Shown: in pieces, positions 25,337-33,410 of the stretch
How positions within the stretch are numbered: the stretch's first letter is position 1
How the letters are laid out: every line of letters begins with the position of its first letter
Assembly (NCBI GenBank): GCA_963822215.1
Contig: CAWGGX010000010.1
Location: 868,001 to 932,000 of the forward strand
Origin: Roseiarcus sp963822215
Lineage (GTDB): Bacteria > Pseudomonadota > Alphaproteobacteria > Rhizobiales > Beijerinckiaceae
Reading direction: 5' to 3'
Length of the DNA stretch: 64,000 bases
The notes under the pieces: model-generated
Told to the model about the DNA's origin: nothing
What the model saw: the letters and a program-made list of their open reading frames with translations, nothing else
Database searches by the model: none
Position numbers and translations under genes: made by a program

Positions 25337-26599
25337 TTGTCCGCCTGTCTCGAAGCCGCTCCGCCCGTCGCGCCCTCATATCCGTCAACGGACCCGCGCG
25401 CCCCGCGGCTGGCGAAATTTAAGCGCGAACAGCTTGTCGTCGACACTCTCAATCGCGGCGTTTCGGTCACCGAGATCGCGGCTCGCGTGGGGGTCGGCGA
25501 GAAACGCATGCGCGCGGTCATCCGGGACCCCAGGACTGGGATCCGGGGGCTCGCCCGCCGCATGCCGCATCCGCCCGCGGAGTTCGTGGCCATTCAACTC
25601 AGCCGTCTCAACGAGGCGCTGTTGGTCGCCTACAGCGCCATGACGCCGGCCAACCCTAAGGCGGTCGACCAGGTGGTCAAAATCGTTCGCGAGCTCGACC
25701 GCTACGGCGGCGCTTTCGCCGCCGAATGGGCCCGGCCAGAGGCGTCCTCCCGGATCATCCCCGGGTCGCGGCCCGGGAATCCGGGGCTCGACGCGCCCGC
25801 GGAGGGGGCCGCAGCGTTAGGGGCCGCGTGGGTTTGCGGAGCGGAGCTTGCACTGCAAGCCGGAGAATTGAACTTGCCGCCCGAATACGCTGGCGCCTGC
25901 GCAGGCGCCGAGTCCGCAAAGCCGGCGTCGGAGCCTGTCGCAATCGCGCGGACCGGAGAGCTGCACGACCCCCTCTCCCCGCTTCAGCGGGGAGAGGGCT
26001 GGGGTGAGGGGCCTTGGCGATTGGCCGCCGCCGCTCGCCCGGCCCCTCATCCTGGCCGTCTCCCCGTAAACGGGGAGAAGGGACCGGTTGGCGCTCGCCC
26101 GGAAAATCTGGCGCAAGAGTTTGAAAAGGTTAAATCCGCGCCTGGGATCTCGACCCTTGTCGCCGCGCTCGCTGAGCGCGACGACGCGGTCGTCGACCGC
26201 GTCTACAAACCCGTCGGCGCCCGCGAACGCCCGGGAATTCAGCCGCAAACCTCTGAAAAGATTGATTCCGCGCCCGAGTTCGTCCCCCTCGCCCCGCTTC
26301 AGCGGGGAGAGGGCTGGGGTGAGGGGCTTGGGCTATTGGCTGCGGACGCTCGCCCGGCCCCTCATCCTAGCCTTCTCCCCGTAATCCCCGGGTCAAGCCA
26401 GGGGAGGGAGAAAGGAGATCTCCCGTCGGCCGACAATCGCCCGGAAAACCTGGCGCAGCGCCTTGAAAACATTGAATCCGCGCCCGGGAATCGCCCGCTC
26501 GACGAAGCTGGCTCCGGCTCCTTCCCGAGCCCGTTGATCCCTTACCCGATCGGTCCCGGACGCTTCCTTATGACGCTCAACGGCGTGGGGGCGTGCTAG
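25337..26599 (+). CDS. Unknown DNA-binding-like protein with in-frame palindromic repeat insertions
   Basis: I prefer the TTG at 25337, with AAAGGAG nine bases upstream; an ATG at 25259 would add 26 residues and put the LexA box inside the gene. The first 130 residues form a conserved alphaproteobacterial unit with an HTH-like stretch (LVVDTLNRGVSVTEIAARVG), ARRMPHPPAEFVAIQLSRLN and AYSAMTPANPKAVDQVVKIV. The rest is low-complexity and modular. RPENLAQ-x(4)-E-x(3)-SAPG occurs twice, with a looser third copy (EKIDSAPE), and SPLQRGEGWGEG / APLQRGEGWGEG comes from palindromic DNA at 25971-26084 and 26286-26417. The frame stays open through both insertions. Function unknown; the LexA box suggests damage induction. 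Confidence 0.6.
   Translation: MSACLEAAPPVAPSYPSTDPRAPRLAKFKREQLVVDTLNRGVSVTEIAARVGVGEKRMRAVIRDPRTGIRGLARRMPHPPAEFVAIQLSRLNEALLVAYSAMTPANPKAVDQVVKIVRELDRYGGAFAAEWARPEASSRIIPGSRPGNPGLDAPAEGAAALGAAWVCGAELALQAGELNLPPEYAGACAGAESAKPASEPVAIARTGELHDPLSPLQRGEGWGEGPWRLAAAARPAPHPGRLPVNGEKGPVGARPENLAQEFEKVKSAPGISTLVAALAERDDAVVDRVYKPVGARERPGIQPQTSEKIDSAPEFVPLAPLQRGEGWGEGLGLLAADARPAPHPSLLPVIPGSSQGREKGDLPSADNRPENLAQRLENIESAPGNRPLDEAGSGSFPSPLIPYPIGPGRFLMTLNGVGAC
25971..26084. repeat. Palindromic repeat inside a reading frame, copy 1
   Basis: A hairpin (CCCCGCTTCAGCGGGG), the arm GGCTGGGGTGAGGGGCC, a spacer, the complementary arm GGCCCCTCATCCTGGCC, then a second hairpin (TCTCCCCGTAAACGGGGAGA). In the host frame the first part reads SPLQRGEGWGEG and the second APHPGRLPVNGEKG. 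A second copy lies 200 bases downstream in the same gene. Confidence 0.75.
26286..26417. repeat. Palindromic repeat inside a reading frame, copy 2
   Basis: Same plan as the copy at 25971: CCCCGCTTCAGCGGGG, GGCTGGGGTGAGGGGC, spacer, GCCCCTCATCCTAGCC, TTCTCCCCG. The second hairpin is interrupted by about 17 extra bases (ATCCCCGGGTCAAGCCA) before GGGGAGGGAGAA. It is read in the same frame, giving APLQRGEGWGEG and APHPSLLPV. Confidence 0.75.
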
Positions 26600-26710
26600 A
26601 CGAGGGCCTGTGGTCAACCGGCTCTTCGGCTTTGACCACGCGGACGCCGCTCGCCTAAAAGCCCCGCTTCGCGCGAAAGCCACGCTTCGCGCGCCAACGA
26701 TTCGGACCCC

Positions 26711-29023
26711 ATGAAACCCATCGCCGAACGCATCGCCGAAGAATTGAACGTCAAGCCGGCGCAGGTCGCCGCCGCGATCAGTCTGCTCGACGGGGGCTCA
26801 ACCGTGCCCTTCATCGCCCGTTACCGCAAGGAGGCGACGGGCGCGCTCGACGACACGCAACTGCGCACGCTGGAGACGCGCCTCGCCTATCTGCGCGAGC
26901 TGGAGGACCGGCGGAAGACGATCCTCGAATCGATCCGCGAGCAGGGCAAGCTCCACCCGGCGCTCGAAGCCCAGATCCTGGAGGCCGATACCAAGGCGCG
27001 ACTCGAAGACATCTATCTGCCGTTCAAGCCGAAGCGACGCACGAAGGCGCAGATCGCCAGAGAGGCCGGCCTCGAGCCGCTCGCCGACGCGCTCCTCGCT
27101 CATTCCGAGCGCGAGCCGCTCGTTCAGGCGGAAGCCTTCGTGAAGCCCGATGCGGTGAAGACGGCGCAGGAGGCGCTGGACGGCGCCCGGGCGATCCTCA
27201 CCGAGCGCTTCGCCGAGGACGCGGAGCTGATCGGCCGCCTGCGCGAGGAGTTCTGGAAGGGCGGTCGCATCGTCTCGAAAGTGCGGGAGGGCAAGGAGGC
27301 GGCGGGCGCGAAGTTCTCCGACTACTTCGACTTCTTCGAACCGCTGACCAAGATCCCTTCGCACCGGGCGCTGGCGCTCATGCGCGGCGAGCGGGAAGAG
27401 ATCCTCGACCTCAAGCTCGTCCCGGACCCGAACGCCGATCCGGCGGATCGGACGCCAGGTTCGTTCGAGCTCGCCATTGCCCGGCGCTTCGCCATCGCCG
27501 ACCGCGGCCGGCCCGGCGACCGCTGGCTCACTGACACGGTCCGCTGGGCGTGGCGAACCAAGATTGAGACTCAGCTGGCGGTCGACCTGCGCCTGCGCGT
27601 CTGGACGCAGGCCGAGGACGAGGCCGTCAAAGTCTTCGCCGCCAACCTGCGCGATCTTCTGCTGGCCGCGCCCGCCGGCGGACGGCCGACCATCGGTCTC
27701 GACCCCGGCTTCCGGACCGGAGTCAAGGTCGCGGTGGTGGATGCGACGGGCAAGATCGTCGAGACCACGGCGATCTATCCGCATGAGCCGCAGCGGCGGT
27801 GGGACGAGAGCCTCGCCGTGCTGGCGGCGCTCGCCGTCCGTCACAAAGCTGAGCTTGTCGCCATCGGCAACGGCACGGCTTCACGCGAGACCGACAGGCT
27901 CGTCGCCGACCTTCTGGTCCGCAATCCGGAGCTGAAGCTCACCAAGGTCACGGTGTCGGAGGCCGGCGCTTCCGTCTATTCCGCCTCGGCCTACGCGGCG
28001 CAGGAGCTGCCCGGCTTCGACGTGACGTTGCGCGGCGCGGCCTCGATCGCAAGGCGCCTGCAGGACCCTCTGGCCGAACTCGTCAAGATCGACCCCAAGT
28101 CGATCGGCGTCGGCCAGTACCAGCATGACCTCTCCGAGCAGAAGCTCGGCCGTTCGCTCGACGCCGTGGTCGAGGACTGCGTCAACGCGGTCGGGGTCGA
28201 CGTCAACACGGCGTCCGCCAAGCTGCTCGCCCGAGTCTCGGGCGTCGGCGAGGCGCTGGCGCAGGCGATCGTCGTCCATCGCGAGACGCATGGGCCGTTC
28301 AAGACCCGCGCGGCGCTTAAAGACGTGCCACGCCTTGGCGCCAAGGCCTTCGAACTCAGCGCCGGCTTCCTGCGCATCACCGGCGGCGAGCAGCCGCTGG
28401 ATCGCTCGGGCGTCCACCCGGAGGCCTATCCAGTCGTGCGGCGTATCCTCGACCGGCTCAAAGCCGACATCCACGCCATAATTGGCAATCCGAAGGCGCT
28501 TGCCGGGCTGAACGCCGGCGACTTCGCCGACGGGCGCTTCGGCGTGCCGACCGTCGCGGACATTTTCAAGGAGCTGGAGAAGCCCGGCCGCGACCCGCGA
28601 CCCGCCTTCCGCACGGCGTCGTTCAAGGAGGGCGTCGAGACGATCGCCGACCTTAGGCCGGGCATGGTGCTGGAGGGGACCGTGACCAACGTCGCCGCCT
28701 TTGGCGCCTTCGTCGACGTTGGCGTCCACCAGGACGGGCTCGTTCACGTCTCGGCGATGTCCAATACGTTCGTGAAGGACCCACGGGCAGTCGCGAAGCC
28801 CGGCGACATCGTCAAGGTCAAGGTCCTGTCGGTCGATGCGCCGCGCAAGCGCATCGCGCTGACCATGCGCCTTTCCGATCCCGAGGCCGAGGGACCGCGG
28901 GGCGGCGGAAGAGGCGACGGCAAGGCCGTGCGGGCCGTCAACGCCGAAGCGGACCGCCGGTCTCCGACGGCCGGCGCGCTCGCCGACGCCCTGCGGCGGG
29001 CGACTGAGAAGGGACAGCGGTAG
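26711..29023 (+). CDS. tex: Tex-family RNA-binding transcription accessory protein
   Basis: A 770-aa protein of the usual Tex length. Order of domains: N-terminal helical (IAEELNVKPAQVAAAISLLD; STVPFIARYRKEATGALDDT); YqgF/RNase H-like (TIGLDPGFRTGVKVAVVDAT; AIGNGTASRETDRLVADLL); helix-hairpin-helix region (VGQYQHDLSEQKLGRSLDAV; VGVDVNTASAKLLARVSGVG); and a C-terminal S1 domain (LRPGMVLEGTVTNVAAFGAF; DGLVHVSAMSNTFVKDPRAV). It binds RNA polymerase and nucleic acids and affects transcription. It is separate from the preceding gene by about 110 bases. Confidence 0.95.
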   Translation: MKPIAERIAEELNVKPAQVAAAISLLDGGSTVPFIARYRKEATGALDDTQLRTLETRLAYLRELEDRRKTILESIREQGKLHPALEAQILEADTKARLEDIYLPFKPKRRTKAQIAREAGLEPLADALLAHSEREPLVQAEAFVKPDAVKTAQEALDGARAILTERFAEDAELIGRLREEFWKGGRIVSKVREGKEAAGAKFSDYFDFFEPLTKIPSHRALALMRGEREEILDLKLVPDPNADPADRTPGSFELAIARRFAIADRGRPGDRWLTDTVRWAWRTKIETQLAVDLRLRVWTQAEDEAVKVFAANLRDLLLAAPAGGRPTIGLDPGFRTGVKVAVVDATGKIVETTAIYPHEPQRRWDESLAVLAALAVRHKAELVAIGNGTASRETDRLVADLLVRNPELKLTKVTVSEAGASVYSASAYAAQELPGFDVTLRGAASIARRLQDPLAELVKIDPKSIGVGQYQHDLSEQKLGRSLDAVVEDCVNAVGVDVNTASAKLLARVSGVGEALAQAIVVHRETHGPFKTRAALKDVPRLGAKAFELSAGFLRITGGEQPLDRSGVHPEAYPVVRRILDRLKADIHAIIGNPKALAGLNAGDFADGRFGVPTVADIFKELEKPGRDPRPAFRTASFKEGVETIADLRPGMVLEGTVTNVAAFGAFVDVGVHQDGLVHVSAMSNTFVKDPRAVAKPGDIVKVKVLSVDAPRKRIALTMRLSDPEAEGPRGGGRGDGKAVRAVNAEADRRSPTAGALADALRRATEKGQR

Positions 29024-29083
29024 GTTTCCAGCCCCGGCGGTCGGCGTTCCGACTTCAGCCGCCCACCCGGCAAATCGCAGCGC

Positions 29084-29665
29084 TCACTTCGGCGCGCGCT
29101 TCGCCAGAATGCGTTGGAGGGTGCGCCGGTGCATGTTGAGCTGCCGCGCCGTCTCGGACACGTTGCGCTCGCAAGCCTCGTAGATGCGCTGGATGTGCTC
29201 CCAGCGGACCCGGTCGGCCGACATCGGCGGGTCGTGCTCGGCTGGCATATCAAGCCGTCCCGCCATCAGAGCCGCCACGACGTCGTCGGCGTTGGCCGGT
29301 TTGGCGAGATAGTCGAACGCCCCGAGCTTGACCGCCACCACGGCTGTCGCGATGGCGCCGTACCCGGTCAGGATGACCCCGCGGGAATCCGCGCGTTTTG
29401 CTTTCAGAGCCCGCATGACGTCGAGGCCGCTGCCGTCGCCGAGGCGGAGATCAATCACGGCAAATGCTGGCGGCGACGTCTCGATCGCGGCCAGCGCCTC
29501 GGACACGCTCATCGCTGTCCGCGCGGTGAATCCTCGGGAAGACAGAGCTCGCGCGAGACGGTCGCAAAACAGGCGGTCGTCGTCGACCACGAGCAACGAC
29601 TTGTCGAGCGTCTCTCCGCCGCTCTGAATCTGATTTGTCGACTGGTGTGAGGCGTCCTTGTCCAT
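29084..29665 (-). CDS. regA: RegA/ActR/PrrA-type response regulator
   Basis: A 193-aa global redox regulator. The receiver domain has the acidic pair in LLVVDDDRLFCDRLARAL, the phosphoacceptor Asp in FAVIDLRLGDGSGLDVM and Lys in FDYLAKPANADDVVAALM. After a Pro hinge, a Fis-type HTH ends with the near-invariant NMHRRTLQRILAKRAPK. I start at ATG 29665 (MDKDASHQSTNQ). The cognate kinase gene follows on the same strand, upstream in transcription, 47 bases away. In relatives this pair controls photosynthesis, nitrogen and carbon fixation, and respiration genes under low oxygen. Confidence 0.95.
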   Translation of the reverse strand: MDKDASHQSTNQIQSGGETLDKSLLVVDDDRLFCDRLARALSSRGFTARTAMSVSEALAAIETSPPAFAVIDLRLGDGSGLDVMRALKAKRADSRGVILTGYGAIATAVVAVKLGAFDYLAKPANADDVVAALMAGRLDMPAEHDPPMSADRVRWEHIQRIYEACERNVSETARQLNMHRRTLQRILAKRAPK

Positions 29666-29712
29666 TCTGCCTGCAATAAACACAAACTCACCCGAGGGCA
29701 AAAGCTTACAGG

Positions 29713-31038
29713 CTATTTGTCGAGTCGTCGACCCTCCTCGTACGCTGTCCGGGGCCATTGGACCGTTATGACCGCGCCGGTCGCCGGCGGCGCCGCGTTT
29801 TCGAATCGAATGGTCGCACGGGAGCGCTCGAGTAGCGACCGGGCGATGAAGAGCCCGAGACCGAGCCGGCCACCGGCTTTTTCGGAGCGCCGCGCCCCGT
29901 CCCGCTGCGACAGGTAGGGCTCGCCGATCCGCACCAGCACGCCCGGCGGAAACCCACGGCCGTCATCGGAAATGACGATCGTCACCGTCGATTTCGTCCA
30001 TGCCGTCCGAATCTCCACTGCTGACCCAGCGAAGCTGACCGCGTTCTCGATAAGATTGCCGAGCCCGTAGAGAACGCCGGGGTTGCGCGGACATTGCGGC
30101 GCGGGCTCGGCTCCCTCGCCCTTGACTGTGATCGAGACCCCGAGCAGCCGATGCGGCGAAGCCGCCAATTCGGCGAGTTCGATCGGGCTCGAAACATCCA
30201 TCGACTGCCCGGTGAGGTCCGACGGGGCCGACAGCTTGCCCAGGATCTCCCGGCAGCGGTTGACCAATTCCTCAAGCAGATGAAGGTCGTCGGCGAACGC
30301 CTCGTCGCGCGGCGCCGTGGAGGCCATCTCCCGGACGACGAGAGCGACGGTGGCGAGCGGCGTGCCCAGTTCGTGCGCCGCGGCCGCAGCGAGCCCGTCG
30401 AGTTGCGAGAGGTGCTGGGCGCGCGCCATGACGAGCTCGACCGCGGTAAGGGCGCTCGCCGTCTGCCGCGCCTCCGCCGCCACCCGGTAGGCGTAAAGCG
30501 CCACGAACGCCGCGCAGACCCCCAGCGACACCCAAACGCCGACCAGATAAAGCGGCGGCAGGACAAGCGTTGCTCCGCCGAGCCAAGGGAGAGGCAGGTT
30601 GAAGCGCAACAGCGCGGTCGCGCAAACCAGCGCGAGGAAGAGAAGTCCGAGCGCTCGCTGAAAGGAGAGCGACGCCGCGGCGATGGTGACAGGAGCCAAG
30701 AAGAACATGAGGAAAGGATTGGCGACGCCGCCGGTCAAAAAGAGCAACCCCGCCAGCTGAAGGATGTCGTAACCAAGAATGACGGTTGCCTGGCGCTCGC
30801 CGAGCTGCGTGCTGACCGGGTAGAGCCGTCTCAGCGCCAGGTTGAGCGCCGCAGACGCGGCAATGAGCGCGAAGCAGGCGATCGCGAGGACGCCGACTCC
30901 GAAGCCGAAGAGGCCGACCAGAACCGCCGCGGTCTGTCCGGCGACGGCCAGCCAGCGCAGGCGGATGAGGGTATTGAGCCGCAAGCGGCGCGCCTCAACG
31001 CCCCAAAGTTCCGGCTCGGGCGGGACAACGGCTGTCAA
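29713..31038 (-). CDS. regB: RegB/ActS/PrrB-type redox sensor histidine kinase
   Basis: About 441 aa from a TTG at 31038 preceded by GGGGGAG; no ATG lies near the conserved start. Six membrane segments include the quinone-site motif LTGGVANPFLMFFLAPVTIA. The H-box is AAAHELGTPLATVALVVREM. NRCREILGKLS carries the cysteine expected at the redox box. ATPase motifs are LGNLIENAVSFAG, VISDDGRGFPPG and GGRLGLGLFIARSLLERS. It should phosphorylate RegA when the quinone pool is reduced. It is first in a two-gene unit with regA. Confidence 0.92.
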   Translation of the reverse strand: MTAVVPPEPELWGVEARRLRLNTLIRLRWLAVAGQTAAVLVGLFGFGVGVLAIACFALIAASAALNLALRRLYPVSTQLGERQATVILGYDILQLAGLLFLTGGVANPFLMFFLAPVTIAAASLSFQRALGLLFLALVCATALLRFNLPLPWLGGATLVLPPLYLVGVWVSLGVCAAFVALYAYRVAAEARQTASALTAVELVMARAQHLSQLDGLAAAAAHELGTPLATVALVVREMASTAPRDEAFADDLHLLEELVNRCREILGKLSAPSDLTGQSMDVSSPIELAELAASPHRLLGVSITVKGEGAEPAPQCPRNPGVLYGLGNLIENAVSFAGSAVEIRTAWTKSTVTIVISDDGRGFPPGVLVRIGEPYLSQRDGARRSEKAGGRLGLGLFIARSLLERSRATIRFENAAPPATGAVITVQWPRTAYEEGRRLDK

Positions 31039-31069
31039 AATGCAAACGCTCCCCCCAGCCCGGCGGTCG

Positions 31070-31615
31070 TCATTCGATCGTCTCGTTGGGGTAGACGCCC
31101 CAGAGCTTGTATTGCTCGATATAGCCTCTGAACCCGTCGCCGTCGACCTGGCACCACGAGCCGTCGCATTTTCGCAGATTGACAATGACGCCCGATTGAA
31201 GCGTCGCCGCGAGGTCGGATCCTTCGGATGGACGGACGTAGACCTTTGAGTTTTCGGCCTTCTTGCTCGGCGTCACCAGAGCCGTGCGTCGCCCGGAAAG
31301 AAGGGAGTGCAGCACCCAGCCGTCGGCCCCTTCGGAATCGCGGATGCGCCGCCAAATCTCGAATTCAGCCGTGATTTCCACCGGGAGCCCGGCGCGCTGA
31401 TAAACCCATTTCGTCGGGTGATCCTTGGACGGTCCCTCGCGCAAGTTCACACGATCGGTCTTCAGGCTGGCGAAGCGCGGCAGCGGCAATTTCGTCACCG
31501 AGCCGACCTGGTCGGCAAAAGCTAGCGCCGGCGCGAGCGTCGCCGCGCAAATCGCGGCGAGCGCGAATCGGCGCGCCAGTCGCCGAGGAAAATTCGGACG
31601 GAGGCGTGGGGTCAT
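31070..31615 (-). CDS. Secreted SH3-domain protein
   Basis: About 181 aa from ATG 31615, with a Sec signal peptide (RRLARRFALAAICAATLAPA, cleavage near ALAFA-DQ). Two bacterial SH3-like repeats follow: SLKTDRVNLREGPSKDHPTK with WRRIRDSEGADGWVLHSLLS, then SKVYVRPSEGSDLAATLQSG with CDGSWCQVDGDGFRGYIEQY. Such proteins are periplasmic and bind peptidoglycan or act as adaptors. It is divergent from the dehydrogenase gene at 31838. An earlier in-frame ATG would add ten residues. Confidence 0.85.
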   Translation of the reverse strand: MTPRLRPNFPRRLARRFALAAICAATLAPALAFADQVGSVTKLPLPRFASLKTDRVNLREGPSKDHPTKWVYQRAGLPVEITAEFEIWRRIRDSEGADGWVLHSLLSGRRTALVTPSKKAENSKVYVRPSEGSDLAATLQSGVIVNLRKCDGSWCQVDGDGFRGYIEQYKLWGVYPNETIE

Positions 31616-31837
31616 CAACGGATTCCTCGACGGCGTACAGGCCATCCTTGTCTTTGCCCGGTCTTCTGATAGAGAGGCCGGCGAGTTTGCGGCGCGCGCC
31701 GCAAACGGAACGTCGGCCAGGATCATTTGCTGCGAGCGGCGTTAATGGGGCGTAAACCGCTTGAAGGCGTGGACGCAAATGCTTCAGAACATCGGTTGGG
31801 CGAAAAAGGCGCAGACAGGGCGGAGAGGGCGGCGTTC

Positions 31838-32833
31838 ATGACCAAGAAGAAACCCGTTGTGGTCGTTACGCGGCGGCTCCCTGAACTCGTCGAAACGCGA
31901 ATGCGCGAACTGTTCGACGCCCGCCTCAACCTCGAGGACGAGCCGATGACGCAGGCTGAAATCGTCGAGGCCATGCGCGAGGCCGATGTCCTTGTCCCGA
32001 CCATCACCGACCACATCAACGCGGCCATGATCGCGCAGGCCGGCGAGCAGATGCGGCTGATCGCAAATTTCGGCAACGGCGTCGACCACATCGACGTGAC
32101 GAGCGCGTTGCGCCGGGGCATCACCGTCACCAACACCCCCGGAGTCATGACGGAGGACACGGCCGACATGACGATGGCGCTGATCCTGTCGACGGCCCGC
32201 CGGCTCGTTGAAGGATCCCGCGTCATTCCGGAGGGGCATTGGGCCGGCTGGACGCCGACCTGGATGCTTGGCCGGCAAATCACCGGCAAGCGTCTCGGGA
32301 TCATCGGCATGGGCCGCATCGGCCAGGCGCTCGCCCGCCGCGCCCGCGCCTTCGGCATTTCGATCCACTACCACAACCGGCGCCGGGTCGCGCCGCAGAT
32401 CGAGGAGTCGCTGGAGGCGACCTATTGGGATTCGCTCGACCAGATGCTCGCCCGGATGGATTTCGTCTCGGTCCACTGCCCGCACACGCCGGGCACCTAC
32501 CATCTGTTGTCGGCCCGGCGGCTGAAGTACCTGCGCCCGGACGCCATCCTGATCAACACGGCGCGCGGCGAGGTGGTCGACGAGAACGCGCTCGTGCGCA
32601 TGCTGGAGCACGGCGAACTCGCCAGCGCCGGTCTCGATGTGTTCGAGCACGCCCCCGCGGTCAACGAGAAGCTGGTCGAGCTCGCCAAGGCCGGCAAAGT
32701 GACGCTGCTGCCGCACATGGGATCGGCCACCCATGAGGGCCGCGCCGACATGGGCGAGAAGGTGATCGTCAACATCCGCACCTTTGTCGATGGCCACCGC
32801 CCGCCTGACCGGGTGCTGCCGAGCATGCTCTGA
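31838..32833 (+). CDS. D-2-hydroxyacid dehydrogenase (glyoxylate/hydroxypyruvate reductase type)
   Basis: A 331-aa NAD(P)-dependent enzyme from ATG 31838, with GGAGAGGG upstream. Substrate domain: VVVVTRRLPELVETRMREL. Rossmann domain: ITGKRLGIIGMGRIGQALAR. Catalytic Arg in INTARGEVVDENALV, Glu in AGLDVFEHAPAVN, His in VTLLPHMGSATHEGR. In place of the usual GAH-type residue, LPHMGSAT is normal for GyaR-like members. It may interconvert glyoxylate/glycolate or hydroxypyruvate/glycerate; which cannot be told from sequence. A family X repeat whose hairpin and T-run could terminate transcription follows. Confidence 0.92.
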   Translation: MTKKKPVVVVTRRLPELVETRMRELFDARLNLEDEPMTQAEIVEAMREADVLVPTITDHINAAMIAQAGEQMRLIANFGNGVDHIDVTSALRRGITVTNTPGVMTEDTADMTMALILSTARRLVEGSRVIPEGHWAGWTPTWMLGRQITGKRLGIIGMGRIGQALARRARAFGISIHYHNRRRVAPQIEESLEATYWDSLDQMLARMDFVSVHCPHTPGTYHLLSARRLKYLRPDAILINTARGEVVDENALVRMLEHGELASAGLDVFEHAPAVNEKLVELAKAGKVTLLPHMGSATHEGRADMGEKVIVNIRTFVDGHRPPDRVLPSML

Positions 32834-32886
32834 CGCGAGGCGTCCGCACCTCGCCGCCGTGGTCGCCGATCTGAGGGACGCAGGAT

Positions 32887-33165
32887 TTCCCTGCTAGCAG
32901 GGAATTTTTTTCGGCGCGGTTGGCGTCCCACGCCAAAAAGCGATGCAATATCCTTGACTTGTCGTCTTTGCAATCCGACGGTTGCAGACCGGAGCCCCAC
33001 AGGAACAGGGAATTTCGAACGACGGGAACAGGGAATTTTTGGAGCGGATCAGGAGCGGAACAGGGAATTAACAGGGGGCGAAAACGAGGCTGCGAATCCC
33101 GGCGCCCTCAAGTTGCATCGGCCCCGGTTTCGCGCCCGCAGCCGTCGCGACGACGAGGAGCGTTA
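32887..33165 (+). repeat. Dispersed repeat, family X, copy B
   Basis: It begins with a perfect 18-bp palindrome TTCCCTGCTAGCAGGGAA followed by TTTTTT. Next are GCAATCCGACGGTTGC and three GGAACAGGGAATT units (33002, 33027, 33058). It then has CGGCGCCCTCAAGTTGCATC and ends in GGAGCGTTAGGCGGCTTGCGG, where a minus-strand transposase-like frame has its stop. Orientation is opposite to copy A. The leading hairpin could serve as terminator of the dehydrogenase gene. Confidence 0.8.
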
Positions 33166-33360
33166 GGCGGCTTGCGGCCCGCGCCCCCGGCGCCGGCGAG
33201 GCGGTCGGCCCGTGCTGCCGAGCTTCGCCTCGATCCTCGCGATGCAGTCTTCGGCGCCGAGCGGGCGCCCGTTGAGGCTCAGGGCCTCGAACCTGTCGAG
33301 CGCTGCCTGCTTGACAGGCGACAAGCCGAGGAGATCGGCGAACCGCGGGGCTCGCCTAAA
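33163..33360 (-). pseudogene. Probable RAYT (REP-associated Y1 transposase) C-terminal remnant
   Basis: The minus strand reads FADLLGLSPVKQAALDRFEA, LSLNGRPLGAEDCIARIEAK, LGSTGRPPRRRRGRGPQAA, stop. The N-G-R-P-L-G followed by an acidic/helical stretch and a basic Gly/Arg/Pro tail matches the usual end of IS200-like RAYT proteins (GRPLG...LE...LGR...KRGPKPK). The HUH and catalytic Tyr region is missing. The stop abuts family X copy B, the arrangement REP sequences have around RAYT genes. Copy A shows a degenerate equivalent. The match is short, so this is tentative. Confidence 0.45.
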
Positions 33361-33410
33361 TTTTGCCCTCGAATCTGGGGCAAGAGTTCGTCACCCACAG
33401 GATGGAGGCC

